DNA of 37,960 bases from Bacteroidia bacterium (GTDB lineage: Bacteria > Bacteroidota > Bacteroidia > SpSt-205): positions 1 through 37,960 of the forward strand of contig JANWZJ010000012.1 in NCBI GenBank assembly GCA_025054525.1. The letters are read 5' to 3'. Position numbers and translations under genes: made by a program. The notes beneath the pieces were generated by a model. The model saw only the letters and a program-made list of their open reading frames with translations. It was not told the DNA's origin and made no database searches. Positions 25,451 through 33,988 of the stretch are shown here, one piece after another (the first letter of the stretch is position 1; every line of letters starts with the position of its first letter).

Positions 25451-26738
25451 GGACTGGCAGCTTTCGGGATGGCTTCTGATAGGATTTTTGGTGGGTGCAG
25501 GGCTCGGTATGCTCGTCCGCAGCCTAGGACTTGACCAGGGACCTTTACTCTTTATAGCCAAGATGTGCGGTGAGGTCTTTTTGCGGGGTATCCTTATGCT
25601 CATTTTGCCTCTTATTGTGCCGATGCTGCTTCTGGGGGTGCAGAAACTCACGCAGACCGGCGCGATGGGCAAAATAGGCATAGCAACCCTTTTCACTGTG
25701 CTGGGGCTTACGGGGATAGCAGCGAAGATAGGACTGCTCTTAGCTAATCTCATTCAGCCCGGCCAAATGCTCTCTCCAGAAGCGCGCCAGAGCCTCATCC
25801 AGCGTTTCGGTACTGCTTCTCCCGCAGGGAAAAGCCTTAGCTCCGAGCTTTTCCTCAACCTCATTCCCAAAAATCCCTTCTACGACATAGCTACCGCTTT
25901 CACCCCCCAGCAACAAGGAGGACTTTTAGCCGTAGTGAGCTTTACGCTGCTCTTAGGACTTGCATTAGCCCGCTTGCCCTCCGAACAAACAAACTCATTC
26001 TACCAAGCCCTAAATATCCTCTACCAAGCCAGCCAGTGGCTTCTTATGCAGATTATGCGATGGATAGCGCCTATCGGAGTCGCTGGGCTTATTTTCCAAG
26101 CCGTAGTAGGTTTGGGGGGGGAACTTTTCCTCCTTCTGGGGCTGTATGCACTGACGGTGATTATTGGGCTTCTACTTCATGGGGGAGGGATTTATACACT
26201 CTTTTTGCGCTATTTCTCGCGCTGCTCCCCTTGGCAAGTGTTGCGCCAGAGTAGCCCCGCTCTGCTCATAGCTTTTTCTTCTGCCAGTAGTAATGCTACC
26301 TTGCCCACCACGCTCAAAGTAGCCATAGAGCGCCTGCACTTATATCCACCTGTGGCGCAGTTTATCTTGACCTTAGGCGCCACCGTCAATCAAAATGGCA
26401 CCGCCTTGTATGAAGGAGTTACTCTTCTGTTTCTGATGCAGGTATTTGGCGTGCCGCTCAGTTGGGGCGAACAGATTCTAATCGTAGGACTGGCTATGCT
26501 CATAGCCATAGGAGCAGCGGGGGTACCTGGCGGTTCTTTACCCCTTTTGGCGGGAGTGCTGCCTCAGTTTGGTGTGCCCGCTGCCGCTATTGCGCTCATC
26601 TATGGCATAGACCGCTTCTTGGACATGATGCGTACGACGCTCAATGTCTATGGCGACTTAGTGATTGCCACTTATTTGAATCGCCTATATTATGGAAGTC
26701 CTGCAGACCCGACAACAACTCAAAACATGGCGCAGTAA
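25437..26738 (+). CDS. Dicarboxylate/amino acid:cation symporter (DAACS family)
   Basis: A secondary importer of acidic amino acids or C4-dicarboxylates, driven by sodium or protons. The 433 aa carry the hairpin-1 serine motif 'SSASSNATLPTTL' (281-293), the unwound helix-7 motif as 'NQNGTALYEG' (318-327), and a helix 8 with 'GIDRFLDMMRTTLNVYGD'. The arginine and aspartates of helix 8 match those that bind acidic substrates in the archaeal homologue GltPh. The usual NMDGT motif is NQNGT here, with Asn at the position of a cation-binding Asp. The start is GTG, overlapping the small membrane protein by 14 bases. The 3' end overlaps panC by 47 bases. Confidence 0.93.
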   Translation: MAKAKDWQLSGWLLIGFLVGAGLGMLVRSLGLDQGPLLFIAKMCGEVFLRGILMLILPLIVPMLLLGVQKLTQTGAMGKIGIATLFTVLGLTGIAAKIGLLLANLIQPGQMLSPEARQSLIQRFGTASPAGKSLSSELFLNLIPKNPFYDIATAFTPQQQGGLLAVVSFTLLLGLALARLPSEQTNSFYQALNILYQASQWLLMQIMRWIAPIGVAGLIFQAVVGLGGELFLLLGLYALTVIIGLLLHGGGIYTLFLRYFSRCSPWQVLRQSSPALLIAFSSASSNATLPTTLKVAIERLHLYPPVAQFILTLGATVNQNGTALYEGVTLLFLMQVFGVPLSWGEQILIVGLAMLIAIGAAGVPGGSLPLLAGVLPQFGVPAAAIALIYGIDRFLDMMRTTLNVYGDLVIATYLNRLYYGSPADPTTTQNMAQ

Positions 26739-27540
26739 GGTACATGGTTCGGTGGGCTTCGTGCCCACGATGGGAGCCCTGCATGAAGGGCATCTCGCCC
26801 TCGTGCGCCAAAGCCTCAACGAAAACCCCTGGACCCTCATCAGCATTTTTGTCAATCCTCGGCAGTTTGGTCCTACAGAAGACTATCACCGCTACCCGAG
26901 AAACTTAGAGGCTGATTTACGCTTGCTGGAAAACTTAGGTGCTTCCGCTGTGTTTGCCCCGCCGGTGGAAGAGATATACAGTCCTGAGGATGAGATTCAC
27001 ATCAGTCTTACGCGAATGAGCCGCCTATGGTGCGGAAACTACCGCCGAGGACATTTTGATGGCGTAGCTCTCGTCCTCGCTAAATTTTTCCACTTAGTTC
27101 ATCCCACACGAGCCTACTTCGGTGAGAAAGACTTTCAGCAAGTGCGCTTAGTGGAGAAAATGGTAGAAGAGCTTTTCTTCCCCATCCAGATTGTACGGGT
27201 GCCTACGGTGCGAGAATCAGATGGATTAGCGATGAGTTCTCGGAATACCTATCTTTCTCCTCGTGGCAGGGCGCAGGCGATCGCTTTGTACAAGACGCTA
27301 CAATACATTCAGACCCTTATTCCCACGCATCTCAACGTAGAAGAGCTACTGCGAGAGGGACGCTCCTATTTGACTGAACGGTTTCCTGAGGTACAGTTAG
27401 AGTATTTGGCTATCGTGGATGAGTATTCGCTGGAGCTTATAGAGCACCTGCATCAGAGTGCGCATCCGCGAGCCCTAATAGCTGCGCATGTGGAAGGGGT
27501 TCGGCTCATAGATAATATGCCCTTACGAGTGGGCGATTGA
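26692..27540 (+). CDS. panC: Pantothenate synthetase (pantoate-beta-alanine ligase)
   Basis: PanC condenses pantoate with beta-alanine using ATP, giving pantothenate for CoA synthesis. The 282 aa show 'GFVPTMGALHEGHLALVR' with the HxGH nucleotide site, 'SIFVNPRQFGPTEDYHRYPR', 'YFGEKDFQQVRLVEKM' with the second ATP motif, and 'RESDGLAMSSRNTYLS' (KMSKS-like). The ATG at 26692 overlaps the symporter 3' end by 47 bases; the family N-terminus requires this start, since the next ATG would be within the catalytic core. The 3' end overlaps convergent tsaE by 18 bases. Confidence 0.96.
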   Translation: MEVLQTRQQLKTWRSKVHGSVGFVPTMGALHEGHLALVRQSLNENPWTLISIFVNPRQFGPTEDYHRYPRNLEADLRLLENLGASAVFAPPVEEIYSPEDEIHISLTRMSRLWCGNYRRGHFDGVALVLAKFFHLVHPTRAYFGEKDFQQVRLVEKMVEELFFPIQIVRVPTVRESDGLAMSSRNTYLSPRGRAQAIALYKTLQYIQTLIPTHLNVEELLREGRSYLTERFPEVQLEYLAIVDEYSLELIEHLHQSAHPRALIAAHVEGVRLIDNMPLRVGD

Positions 27541-27948
27541 CACCTGGAGGCAGCGGTACGGGTCTTCTTGTGGAAGAAATACCACCTTCGCCCAAGGGGG
27601 AGAAACAGTAAAAGGCAGCCGGTCAGCCCATTCTATGAATACAAGCGAAGCATTTTGTATGGCTTCTTCCAGTTCTGCCCAGCGCGAGGGAATATCCCAA
27701 GGAAATCGGTACAAATCTACATGCACTGCCTGGCGATATCTATGAATATAGGTGAAGGTAGGACTGGCTACTTCTTCACCTATCCATGTGCGTACGAAGG
27801 TTGTTTTACCGCTGCCGAGCGGCCCCTCTAAAAGCCATATTCTAACTTCAGGGTGAAGCGCTTGCACTTCCGCTACGACCTGAGGAAGTTCGGCGAGGGT
27901 ATAACATCGTTTATATGATAGCGTTTCGGTAGGCACAGGGCTAACCAT
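27523..27948 (-). CDS. tsaE: tRNA threonylcarbamoyladenosine biosynthesis ATPase TsaE
   Basis: TsaE is the ATPase that turns over the TsaBD complex making t6A37 in tRNAs that read ANN codons. From the ATG at 27946-27948 the protein has 141 aa, with P-loop GPLGSGKT at 42-49, 'VASPTFTYIHRY' and 'HVDLYRF', all family signatures. An upstream in-frame ATG at 27990 lies inside porX and adds residues not typical of the family. It overlaps the porX 3' end by 8 bases, so the two are cotranscribed. The modified base made with TsaE is the substrate of MtaB, also encoded in this window. Confidence 0.95.
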   Translation of the reverse strand: MVSPVPTETLSYKRCYTLAELPQVVAEVQALHPEVRIWLLEGPLGSGKTTFVRTWIGEEVASPTFTYIHRYRQAVHVDLYRFPWDIPSRWAELEEAIQNASLVFIEWADRLPFTVSPPWAKVVFLPQEDPYRCLQVSIAHS

Positions 27949-29518
27949 TAGATGCCGAACCTTTGACTTCCAAGCGCACAAAAGGCACAATAATCTCCTC
28001 TAAGCTGACGCCCCCATGCTGATAGGAGTCTTTATATAGGCGTACGTAGTCGTTGTAGTTGGTAGGATATACTAAGAAGCGGTCTTCCATCGCAAAGAGA
28101 TAAGTAGAACTGGCTGTGGCTCGGGGCAGTTTGCCCTCCTCAGGCTTGCGGATATGAAAAACGCTTTTCTCCTCCTTGTCAAAGCTCAAATTTCGCCCTT
28201 GTTTATAGCGGAGGTTAGTAGTTGTTTCTCGGTCGCCCATGACGCGCACGGGACGCTTGACTTGCACGAAGCCGTGGTCGGTCGTGATAAAGACTTGCGA
28301 TACATATTGGGGGAGAAGCCGAAGTACTTGTAGCACTGCAGAGGTCTCTAACCATGCGCGAGTCGTGGCTCGCAGTCCGATATCGTTGGCAGCGAGTTCT
28401 TTGAGGATGTTCATTTGTACGCGCGTGTGAGCCAATAGGTCTAAAAAGTTAAATATCAAAACGACCACGGAGTTTTGCTGAAGGATTTGAGGCAAGCGCT
28501 GCAGGAGACTGCGGGATTCTTCGGGGCGAAGAACTTTTTCATAGGCTACCTTAGGGGGAAGTTTATGACGGCTCAGAAGGTCCCCGAAAAATTCCTCTTC
28601 AAATAAGTTTTTGCCTCCTTCTTCGTCGTCATCGGCCCAGTAGCGGGGGTAGCGCTGGGCGATTTCCAGTGGGAAAAGCCCTGAAAAAAGACTATTACGC
28701 GCATACTGGGTAGCCGTGGGTAAAATGGAGAAAAAAAGATGTTCTTCTGCTACATAGTAGTAGGGCGCAATCAAACTCTCCAAGACTTTCCACTGGTCGT
28801 ACCGCATGCCATCTATGAGAATCAGTACTACTGCTTCTTTGGGACGACTTCCGATATGGGGCAAGAAGAAGCGAGGCAATACATCGGGTGACAGGGTGGG
28901 GCGCTGCGCAGTATGCACCCATTCTAAGTAGTTTTGGACGAAGAAACGGCAGAAGCGCAGATTCGCTTCGGTGCGCTGGCCATCTAAGATTTCGCGGATT
29001 TCAGAAGCCTCAGACTTTTCTAAAGCAATATCCCAATAGACGAGCTCTTTATAGATAGCGTACCACTCTTCTAAGGTGGGGTCAAAAGCCAGTATCGTAG
29101 CGATGCGCCGAAAGTCTCTTTGATAGTCTAAGTGGGCTTGCTGTTGCTGGAGGATGGCTTTACTGAGTATGCGCCGGCAAGCAGAAAAGAGCTGTTGTGG
29201 TGAAACCGGCTTGATGAGAAAATCAGCAATATCTATGCCCACCGCTGACTCCAACAGGCTCTCTTCTTCATCTTTTGTTACCATGATGACTGGCAGGTGC
29301 GGTTGAAGTTTCTTCACGCGACGGGTTACTTCTATGCCGTCCATGCCGGGCATGTGCTCATCTACGATGAGGAGGTCTATGGGTTGGCGCGTTAGAATAT
29401 CCATCGCTTCACTTGGGTGGCGTGCCGAGAGCACCTCAAATCCCTTCGCTGTGAGATGGAGAATTTGCGGCTCTAAGTGCTCTATCTCATCATCTACCCA
29501 CAAAATCCGGGAACGCAT
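27941..29518 (-). CDS. porX: PorX: response regulator with PglZ phosphatase/phosphodiesterase domain
   Basis: PorX controls type IX secretion in Bacteroidota. The receiver domain (about 1-120) is intact: acidic D9 and D10, phosphoacceptor D53 ('LLIVDEHMPGMDG'), T81 and K103. A helical linker leads to a PglZ domain of the alkaline phosphatase superfamily (about 225-515) with 'VLILIDGMRYDQW' (metal-binding D236), a nucleophile region 'ILPTATQYARNSLFSG' (T268 or T270) and 'FITTDHGFV'. In Porphyromonas gingivalis PorX is regulated by PorY and acts with SigP; its PglZ domain was reported to cleave oligonucleotides. The 525 aa match the family. A near-perfect -7 element lies 4 bases before the ATG. 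tsaE follows. Confidence 0.93.
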   Translation of the reverse strand: MRSRILWVDDEIEHLEPQILHLTAKGFEVLSARHPSEAMDILTRQPIDLLIVDEHMPGMDGIEVTRRVKKLQPHLPVIMVTKDEEESLLESAVGIDIADFLIKPVSPQQLFSACRRILSKAILQQQQAHLDYQRDFRRIATILAFDPTLEEWYAIYKELVYWDIALEKSEASEIREILDGQRTEANLRFCRFFVQNYLEWVHTAQRPTLSPDVLPRFFLPHIGSRPKEAVVLILIDGMRYDQWKVLESLIAPYYYVAEEHLFFSILPTATQYARNSLFSGLFPLEIAQRYPRYWADDDEEGGKNLFEEEFFGDLLSRHKLPPKVAYEKVLRPEESRSLLQRLPQILQQNSVVVLIFNFLDLLAHTRVQMNILKELAANDIGLRATTRAWLETSAVLQVLRLLPQYVSQVFITTDHGFVQVKRPVRVMGDRETTTNLRYKQGRNLSFDKEEKSVFHIRKPEEGKLPRATASSTYLFAMEDRFLVYPTNYNDYVRLYKDSYQHGGVSLEEIIVPFVRLEVKGSASNG

Positions 29519-29522
29519 ACCC

Positions 29523-29530
29523 CGAATATA
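29523..29530 (-). promoter_or_regulatory. -7 promoter element TATATTCG for porX
   Basis: It matches TAnnTTTG with one change (C for the last T) and ends 4 bases (GGGT) before the porX ATG. It lies 13 bases from the plus-strand element of the phosphatase gene, so the two promoters share a 37-base region. Confidence 0.55.
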
Positions 29531-29543
29531 CGCGAATTCTCTA

Positions 29544-29551
29544 TACTTTTG
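29544..29551 (+). promoter_or_regulatory. -7 promoter element TACTTTTG for the SpoIIE phosphatase
   Basis: A perfect TAnnTTTG match ends 4 bases (ACTA) before the ATG at 29556. It faces the minus-strand porX element at 29523-29530, so the two polymerases would compete for almost the same site. Confidence 0.65.
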
Positions 29552-29555
29552 ACTA

Positions 29556-31304
29556 ATGTCCGCGCCGCTGGTGATTGGATGGCTTCCTTCGGCTGCGTCT
29601 TGTGCAAGTTTTTTGTCTCTCCTGCAGGGGGAGATCGGAGAAGCCTCTCTGAAGCTCTTTCGCCGTGCAGAAGAGGCGCACGCCTATGCAGAGAAAAGTA
29701 TTTTGCAGGGAGAAGAACCCTTTCTCTTCTTAGCTCGGCTGCCAGAAGGAGCGGTTTTTTTGGAGGAGCTTCTACGGCGCTGGCCGTTAGCGTATGGGAT
29801 CGGACTATATGAGCAGGAGGGGCAAATCGTCTCTCTGGAAGTCCCGTACCTACCCCTCAAGGCCAGTGCAGACCCTAATACCTTGCGTTTTCATTTACGA
29901 TTGCTACGCCAGCGCTATGAGGAGCGGCTTCAAAGCGAGAAAAAAAACATGCTCCTTTCTGAACTTCATCGCGTATCGCTTTCCCTCACCGCCGAAGTGC
30001 GATTAGAATGGCTCATCTTCAAGCTGCTGCGTATCGTTCTGGATGACAGTCAAGCCCAAGAAGCGATTCTTCTGAGTTATGAGGGGGAGAAACTTCGCCC
30101 TATTGGATATGCAGCGGGTGGCGATCATGCTCCTCGCGCACTGCCTCCGATTCCTTTTCTGGAAGAGAAGCTCTTTTTGCCTCTTTTAGAGTTTGTCGCC
30201 CGATCCCGCGAAAATATCCTCCTCACCGAGGGAATGAGCGATTCCCTGTGGCTTACGCATCCGCAGTGGCTTCGGCTGAATGTACCTTCGCTCCTGTGCC
30301 TACCCCTGGTATTCCAAGGCAAACTCATCGGCATCCTCTATCTCATAGCCCCTAAGACGGACTTTCTGGCTGTGCCCGAACGAATGGAGTTTCTCAAGCT
30401 CATCACGTCTCATGCGGCTATCGCTTTACAAAATGCTACCCTGTACGCTCAAATGGAAGCTAAAGTCCAAGAGCGCACCGCCGAAGTCGTACGCCAAAAA
30501 GAAGAAATAGAGCGCCAGAGTATCCTCCTCAAGCAGCAGAATGAGGATATTTTAGCCAGTCTACGGTATGCTCAGCGAGTGCAGCGTGCTATTTTCCCCT
30601 CTTGGCAGGAGTTCCAGCAGAGCTTTCCCGATAGTTTCCTCTTCTACCAGTCCCGAGAAATGGTAGGTGGAGACTTCTACTGGTTTGCCCAGCGCTTGAG
30701 CAAAGCCATTATTGCGGTCGGAGACTGTACAGGGCATGGTATTCCCGGGGCTTTCATGACCATCATCGCAAACACCCTCCTCAGGCAAATCGTGGAACTG
30801 GAAGGGGTCTTTCGTCCTTCTGAGATATTGTATTTGCTCAATCTGCGTTTGGCAGCGGCGTTGCATCATGAGGATAACCGATATGATCAGTTTCGGGAGG
30901 GGATGGAGTTAGCGCTCTTACAGGTTGATCCCAAGCGGCATAAACTCCTCTATGCCGGCGCAGGACGACCCCTCTACATCGTGCGAGATGGCTGCGGTAC
31001 AGAACTGCGTCCTGATAGGATTACGCTGGGGCTGCCTTGGGTGGGGGATGCACCCGAATTCACCCCACATGCGTATGACCTGCAGCCAGGGGATATGCTC
31101 TATCTTTTTTCTGATGGATTCTCGGATCAGCTCAACCCCGAGGGCAAGCGGTACCAGCTCAAAAGATTTTATGAGCTTCTGCAAGTGATGGCTCAGCACC
31201 CCGCCGAACATCAGTATATCGTATTAGAGGCAGAGTGGAAACGCTGGATGGAAAATACCCGACAGACCGATGACATTATCGTGATAGGGGTGAGGGTGCC
31301 GTAG
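29556..31304 (+). CDS. GAF-SpoIIE serine phosphatase with degenerate receiver-like N-terminus
   Basis: The 582-residue protein has three parts. Residues 1-125 look like a receiver fold without the phosphoacceptor: 'PLVIGWLP', then 'FLFLARLPEGAVFLEELLRRWP' where a receiver has a D-containing strand, then 'AYGIGLYEQ'. A GAF domain spans about 140-295. A coiled coil (about 300-345, 'ERTAEVVRQKEEIERQSILLKQ') leads to a SpoIIE/PP2C phosphatase (about 350-580) with metal-binding 'MVGGDFYWF', 'VGDCTGHGIPGAFMTIIA', 'YLFSDGFSDQ' and 'QTDDIIVIGV'. Such RsbU-like enzymes usually dephosphorylate anti-anti-sigma factors; no such partner is in the window. It is divergent from porX, and its stop is 2 bases from the convergent TerC-family stop. 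Confidence 0.92.
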   Translation: MSAPLVIGWLPSAASCASFLSLLQGEIGEASLKLFRRAEEAHAYAEKSILQGEEPFLFLARLPEGAVFLEELLRRWPLAYGIGLYEQEGQIVSLEVPYLPLKASADPNTLRFHLRLLRQRYEERLQSEKKNMLLSELHRVSLSLTAEVRLEWLIFKLLRIVLDDSQAQEAILLSYEGEKLRPIGYAAGGDHAPRALPPIPFLEEKLFLPLLEFVARSRENILLTEGMSDSLWLTHPQWLRLNVPSLLCLPLVFQGKLIGILYLIAPKTDFLAVPERMEFLKLITSHAAIALQNATLYAQMEAKVQERTAEVVRQKEEIERQSILLKQQNEDILASLRYAQRVQRAIFPSWQEFQQSFPDSFLFYQSREMVGGDFYWFAQRLSKAIIAVGDCTGHGIPGAFMTIIANTLLRQIVELEGVFRPSEILYLLNLRLAAALHHEDNRYDQFREGMELALLQVDPKRHKLLYAGAGRPLYIVRDGCGTELRPDRITLGLPWVGDAPEFTPHAYDLQPGDMLYLFSDGFSDQLNPEGKRYQLKRFYELLQVMAQHPAEHQYIVLEAEWKRWMENTRQTDDIIVIGVRVP

Positions 31305-31306
31305 GA

Positions 31307-32014
31307 TTATATCTCTGCACGAGTGCCGAGCTTGATATTGAGTACTTCCACCGATGTGGAGAAAAGCATCGCAAAGTAGATGTATCCCCGAGGAATGTGT
31401 AATCCTGTGCCTTCTCCTATCAAACTCACACCAATCATCAGAAGAAATGCCAGAGCCAATACTTTCAGAGTGGGGTGTTCATTCAAGATGCTTTGAACCT
31501 TTTTGCCTGCGGCTACCATAAAGAGAAGGGAAATCACAACCGCACTCGTCATAATCCAAAAGTCCCGGGTCATGCCTATAGCGGTGAGCACCGAGTCCAC
31601 CGAGAAGACCATATCTACCAGCGCTACTTGCAGAAGCACCTGCCTAAAAGAAGCCTTGCGTATAATAGGTACTTCTTGGGCGGCGACTTCTAAGCGGTGA
31701 TGGATTTCTTTTACGCCTTTGTATAGCAAGAAGAGTCCTCCCCCTATTAGAAGCAGCTCTCGCAGACCATATGTATGCCCTCTGAAACTAAACCAGCTCC
31801 CCGATAGAGAAAGGAGCTGAACTAGTCCCAGTAGCAGAGCCACTCGTAATAAGGGCGAATATACCATCCAGAATCGCCATATAGCTTTGCGTTGGGCTTC
31901 TTCTGCACCAGAAGTGAGAATGCTCAGAAAGACTAAGTTATCTATCCCCAGAGCAAGCTCCATGAGGACTAAGGTGAAAAGTCCAAAGCCCCATTCCCAG
32001 AATTTATGCTCCAT
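31307..32014 (-). CDS. TerC-family integral membrane protein
   Basis: The 235-residue protein has about seven hydrophobic segments and the TerC signatures 'ELALGIDNLVFLSIL' (early helix) and 'DMVFSVDSVLTAIGM' (central helix), each with conserved acidic residues in the membrane. TerC proteins have been linked to tellurite resistance and to manganese export, in some cases supplying metal to secreted enzymes; which applies here is unknown. It starts 3 bases after the stop of the putative barrel gene and is the last gene of the minus-strand run from asnS. Its 3' end abuts the SpoIIE gene with a 2-base gap. Confidence 0.92.
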   Translation of the reverse strand: MEHKFWEWGFGLFTLVLMELALGIDNLVFLSILTSGAEEAQRKAIWRFWMVYSPLLRVALLLGLVQLLSLSGSWFSFRGHTYGLRELLLIGGGLFLLYKGVKEIHHRLEVAAQEVPIIRKASFRQVLLQVALVDMVFSVDSVLTAIGMTRDFWIMTSAVVISLLFMVAAGKKVQSILNEHPTLKVLALAFLLMIGVSLIGEGTGLHIPRGYIYFAMLFSTSVEVLNIKLGTRAEI

Positions 32015-32017
32015 GGC

Positions 32018-32692
32018 TCAGAGAATCCAACCAAAAGCAATGCCGAAGCGAGGTATCGGACGCACCCCTTTTCGTAAAATCAGGTCGCCCACTGGCATTT
32101 TTTCTACGAGGTCAGGGTCAGGGGGGACTAAGGGACCCCACTGATGTAGCGTATATCTTATGCCCATTCCCCAAAATAAATCCACGGCTATTCTCCTGCC
32201 TATTGCGCCTTGAAAGCCTAAGAGTCCATTTATAGAGAGGGCTTGGATAGTTCGCTCGTAGGTTTTAGTCCGCGTAGGAGTTCCGGGCGAATAAAAAGAA
32301 GTATCTATTCCTCCCATGTTTTGATAGTAATACTGATAGCCTAACTGGGCGGAAGCATAAATACCTGTGAGTGTATATTGAGGTTTGTCGGGGGATGCTT
32401 CGGTCAGATATTCACGCCACTCCAAACGAGCTTTGAATCCCCGCTGAGTGTTGTCCTGATAGGGCAGGACCTCAGCTAAGTATCCAAAGACCCATCCTGC
32501 TTCTATTTGCGTGCTATTTTTCCGTGAAACGGGTAATTCCATCGCACCCTGTACTGCAAGCTGAAAAGGGTCCATCAGTGCCAAAGGATAAAGCTTGAAC
32601 ACGGACATGCGGTAAATGGGTACGCGAGAGTCTACCTCCTGCGCCCAAAGATATGTTCCCACACCTGCTATGAGAGCGAAGAGCTTTCTCAT
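32018..32692 (-). CDS. Putative outer-membrane beta-barrel protein
   Basis: The 224-residue protein has a signal peptide (MRKLFALIAGVGTYLWAQ) and then many short amphipathic strands rich in aromatic residues, such as 'TQIEAGWVFGYLAEV', 'TLTGIYASAQLGYQYYYQ', 'RRIAVDLFWGMGIRYTLH' and the terminal 'PIPRFGIAFGWIL', which ends in a hydrophobic residue as barrels do. I recognise no specific family. A small outer-membrane barrel of about eight strands is the best structural guess. The ATG lies 5 bases after a TATCTTTG element placed in the 23-base gap after mtaB, so it probably has its own promoter, shared with the TerC-family gene. Confidence 0.72.
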   Translation of the reverse strand: MRKLFALIAGVGTYLWAQEVDSRVPIYRMSVFKLYPLALMDPFQLAVQGAMELPVSRKNSTQIEAGWVFGYLAEVLPYQDNTQRGFKARLEWREYLTEASPDKPQYTLTGIYASAQLGYQYYYQNMGGIDTSFYSPGTPTRTKTYERTIQALSINGLLGFQGAIGRRIAVDLFWGMGIRYTLHQWGPLVPPDPDLVEKMPVGDLILRKGVRPIPRFGIAFGWIL

Positions 32693-32697
32693 TCCAC

Positions 32698-32705
32698 CAA
32701 AGATA
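32698..32705 (-). promoter_or_regulatory. -7 promoter element TATCTTTG for the barrel gene
   Basis: A perfect TAnnTTTG match ends 5 bases (GTGGA) before the ATG at 32692, within the 23-base gap between mtaB and this gene. It would allow barrel and TerC-family expression independent of asnS-mtaB. Confidence 0.6.
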
Positions 32706-32715
32706 CGATGAAATT

Positions 32716-33987
32716 CTATGGATGTCCCCAGACTTCTCCTTCGGGCTGGACTTCTGTTATATGGATGGTCAGAAGCTGATTCTCAGTATGGGGCTGGTGC
32801 AGATGGACTCGCAGATAGTTTTCAGTTAGGCCTTCATCGGGAGTTTCTAAGAGGAGGTGAAGTCGATGACCTTTGCAGCTTTCGGCGAAGATGCGCTTTT
32901 TTCGTTGGGAGAGCTCGCGCAGGATTTCACTACGAGCCAGACGCTCACTCCACGGTACGGATTCAGTAAAAGAGGCTGCTGGTGTATTAGGGCGTTCGCT
33001 ATACGGGAAAACATGCAGATAACTAATCGGCAGGTCTGCCAGAAACTTATGCGTTTCTGCAAAGTCCTCGGGTTTCTCTCCAGGAAAGCCTACAATCACA
33101 TCTACCCCTATTCCTGCCAGAGGGAAGCGTTTCCGAATCGCTTCTACTCGGCTGGTATACAGGGCGCGCCGATAACGGCGGCGCATTCGTCCCAAGATTC
33201 GGTCACTTCCACTCTGGAGGGGCAAGTGAAAATGAATAGCCCATCGGGGCGAGTCTTGAATGAAGTCTAAAATAGAGTCGGAAAGTAGATTCGGCTCTAT
33301 AGAAGAGAGGCGAAATCGTAGAACGCTATCAGGAGTATGTTTCTCTAACTTTTGTAGGAGTTCTAAGAAGGAGGCGCCATGCGGCTTGCCATAATCGCCT
33401 AAGTTAATGCCGGTCAGTACGATTTCTCGGTAGCCTTCCTGGGCGATTCGGAGAGCCTGGGTTAAGACGACATCGGGTGGGGCACTGCGGCTCGGACCTC
33501 GCGTTTGCGGTACGATACAAAAACTGCATTTGTAATCGCAGCCATCTTGAACTTTGAGGAAGGCTCGCGTGCGCCCTTCTGCGGAATGAGCAAGCCATGT
33601 CCATTCCCGCTGAAAAGAGACCGAAGGTAACTCGGACTGTTTGCCCGCCAGTAACTGCTGAATCTGCTCGGCTAAAAAGGGCTTCTGGGCGTTTGTAGCC
33701 ACGAGGGAGACGCCGGGCAGCTGAGCCAAACTCACCGCATCCCGCTGTGCGTAGCATCCTGTAACGACCAGCTTAGCTTGGGGGGAGCGCCGATGTACTT
33801 GGCGCAGGAGCTTATGGGCTTTTTTCTCGGCTTGGTGGGTTACGCTACAGGTATTGAGGACATAGACCTCGGCTTCCGCTTCCCAATCGGTAATCGTATG
33901 GCCTGCCTGTACAAGCTGTCGGGCCAAAGTAGCCGTCTCGGTGAAGTTGAGTTTGCAACCCAAGGTGTGGAAGGCAATCCGCGCCAT
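32716..33987 (-). CDS. mtaB: tRNA t6A37 methylthiotransferase MtaB
   Basis: MtaB is a radical-SAM enzyme that converts t6A at position 37 of tRNA to its 2-methylthio form. The auxiliary-cluster cysteines are C11, C47 and C78; the radical-SAM motif is C150-x3-C154-x2-C157 ('CDYKCSFC'). 'HTLGCKLNFTE' and 'IVPQTRGPSRS' mark MtaB rather than MiaB or RimO. The 423 aa are normal. A C-terminal TRAM-like segment is visible but short. The start is 1 base after the asnS stop, so the two are cotranscribed. Its substrate nucleoside depends on TsaE, also present here. Confidence 0.93.
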   Translation of the reverse strand: MARIAFHTLGCKLNFTETATLARQLVQAGHTITDWEAEAEVYVLNTCSVTHQAEKKAHKLLRQVHRRSPQAKLVVTGCYAQRDAVSLAQLPGVSLVATNAQKPFLAEQIQQLLAGKQSELPSVSFQREWTWLAHSAEGRTRAFLKVQDGCDYKCSFCIVPQTRGPSRSAPPDVVLTQALRIAQEGYREIVLTGINLGDYGKPHGASFLELLQKLEKHTPDSVLRFRLSSIEPNLLSDSILDFIQDSPRWAIHFHLPLQSGSDRILGRMRRRYRRALYTSRVEAIRKRFPLAGIGVDVIVGFPGEKPEDFAETHKFLADLPISYLHVFPYSERPNTPAASFTESVPWSERLARSEILRELSQRKKRIFAESCKGHRLHLLLETPDEGLTENYLRVHLHQPHTENQLLTIHITEVQPEGEVWGHP

Positions 33988-33988
33988 A

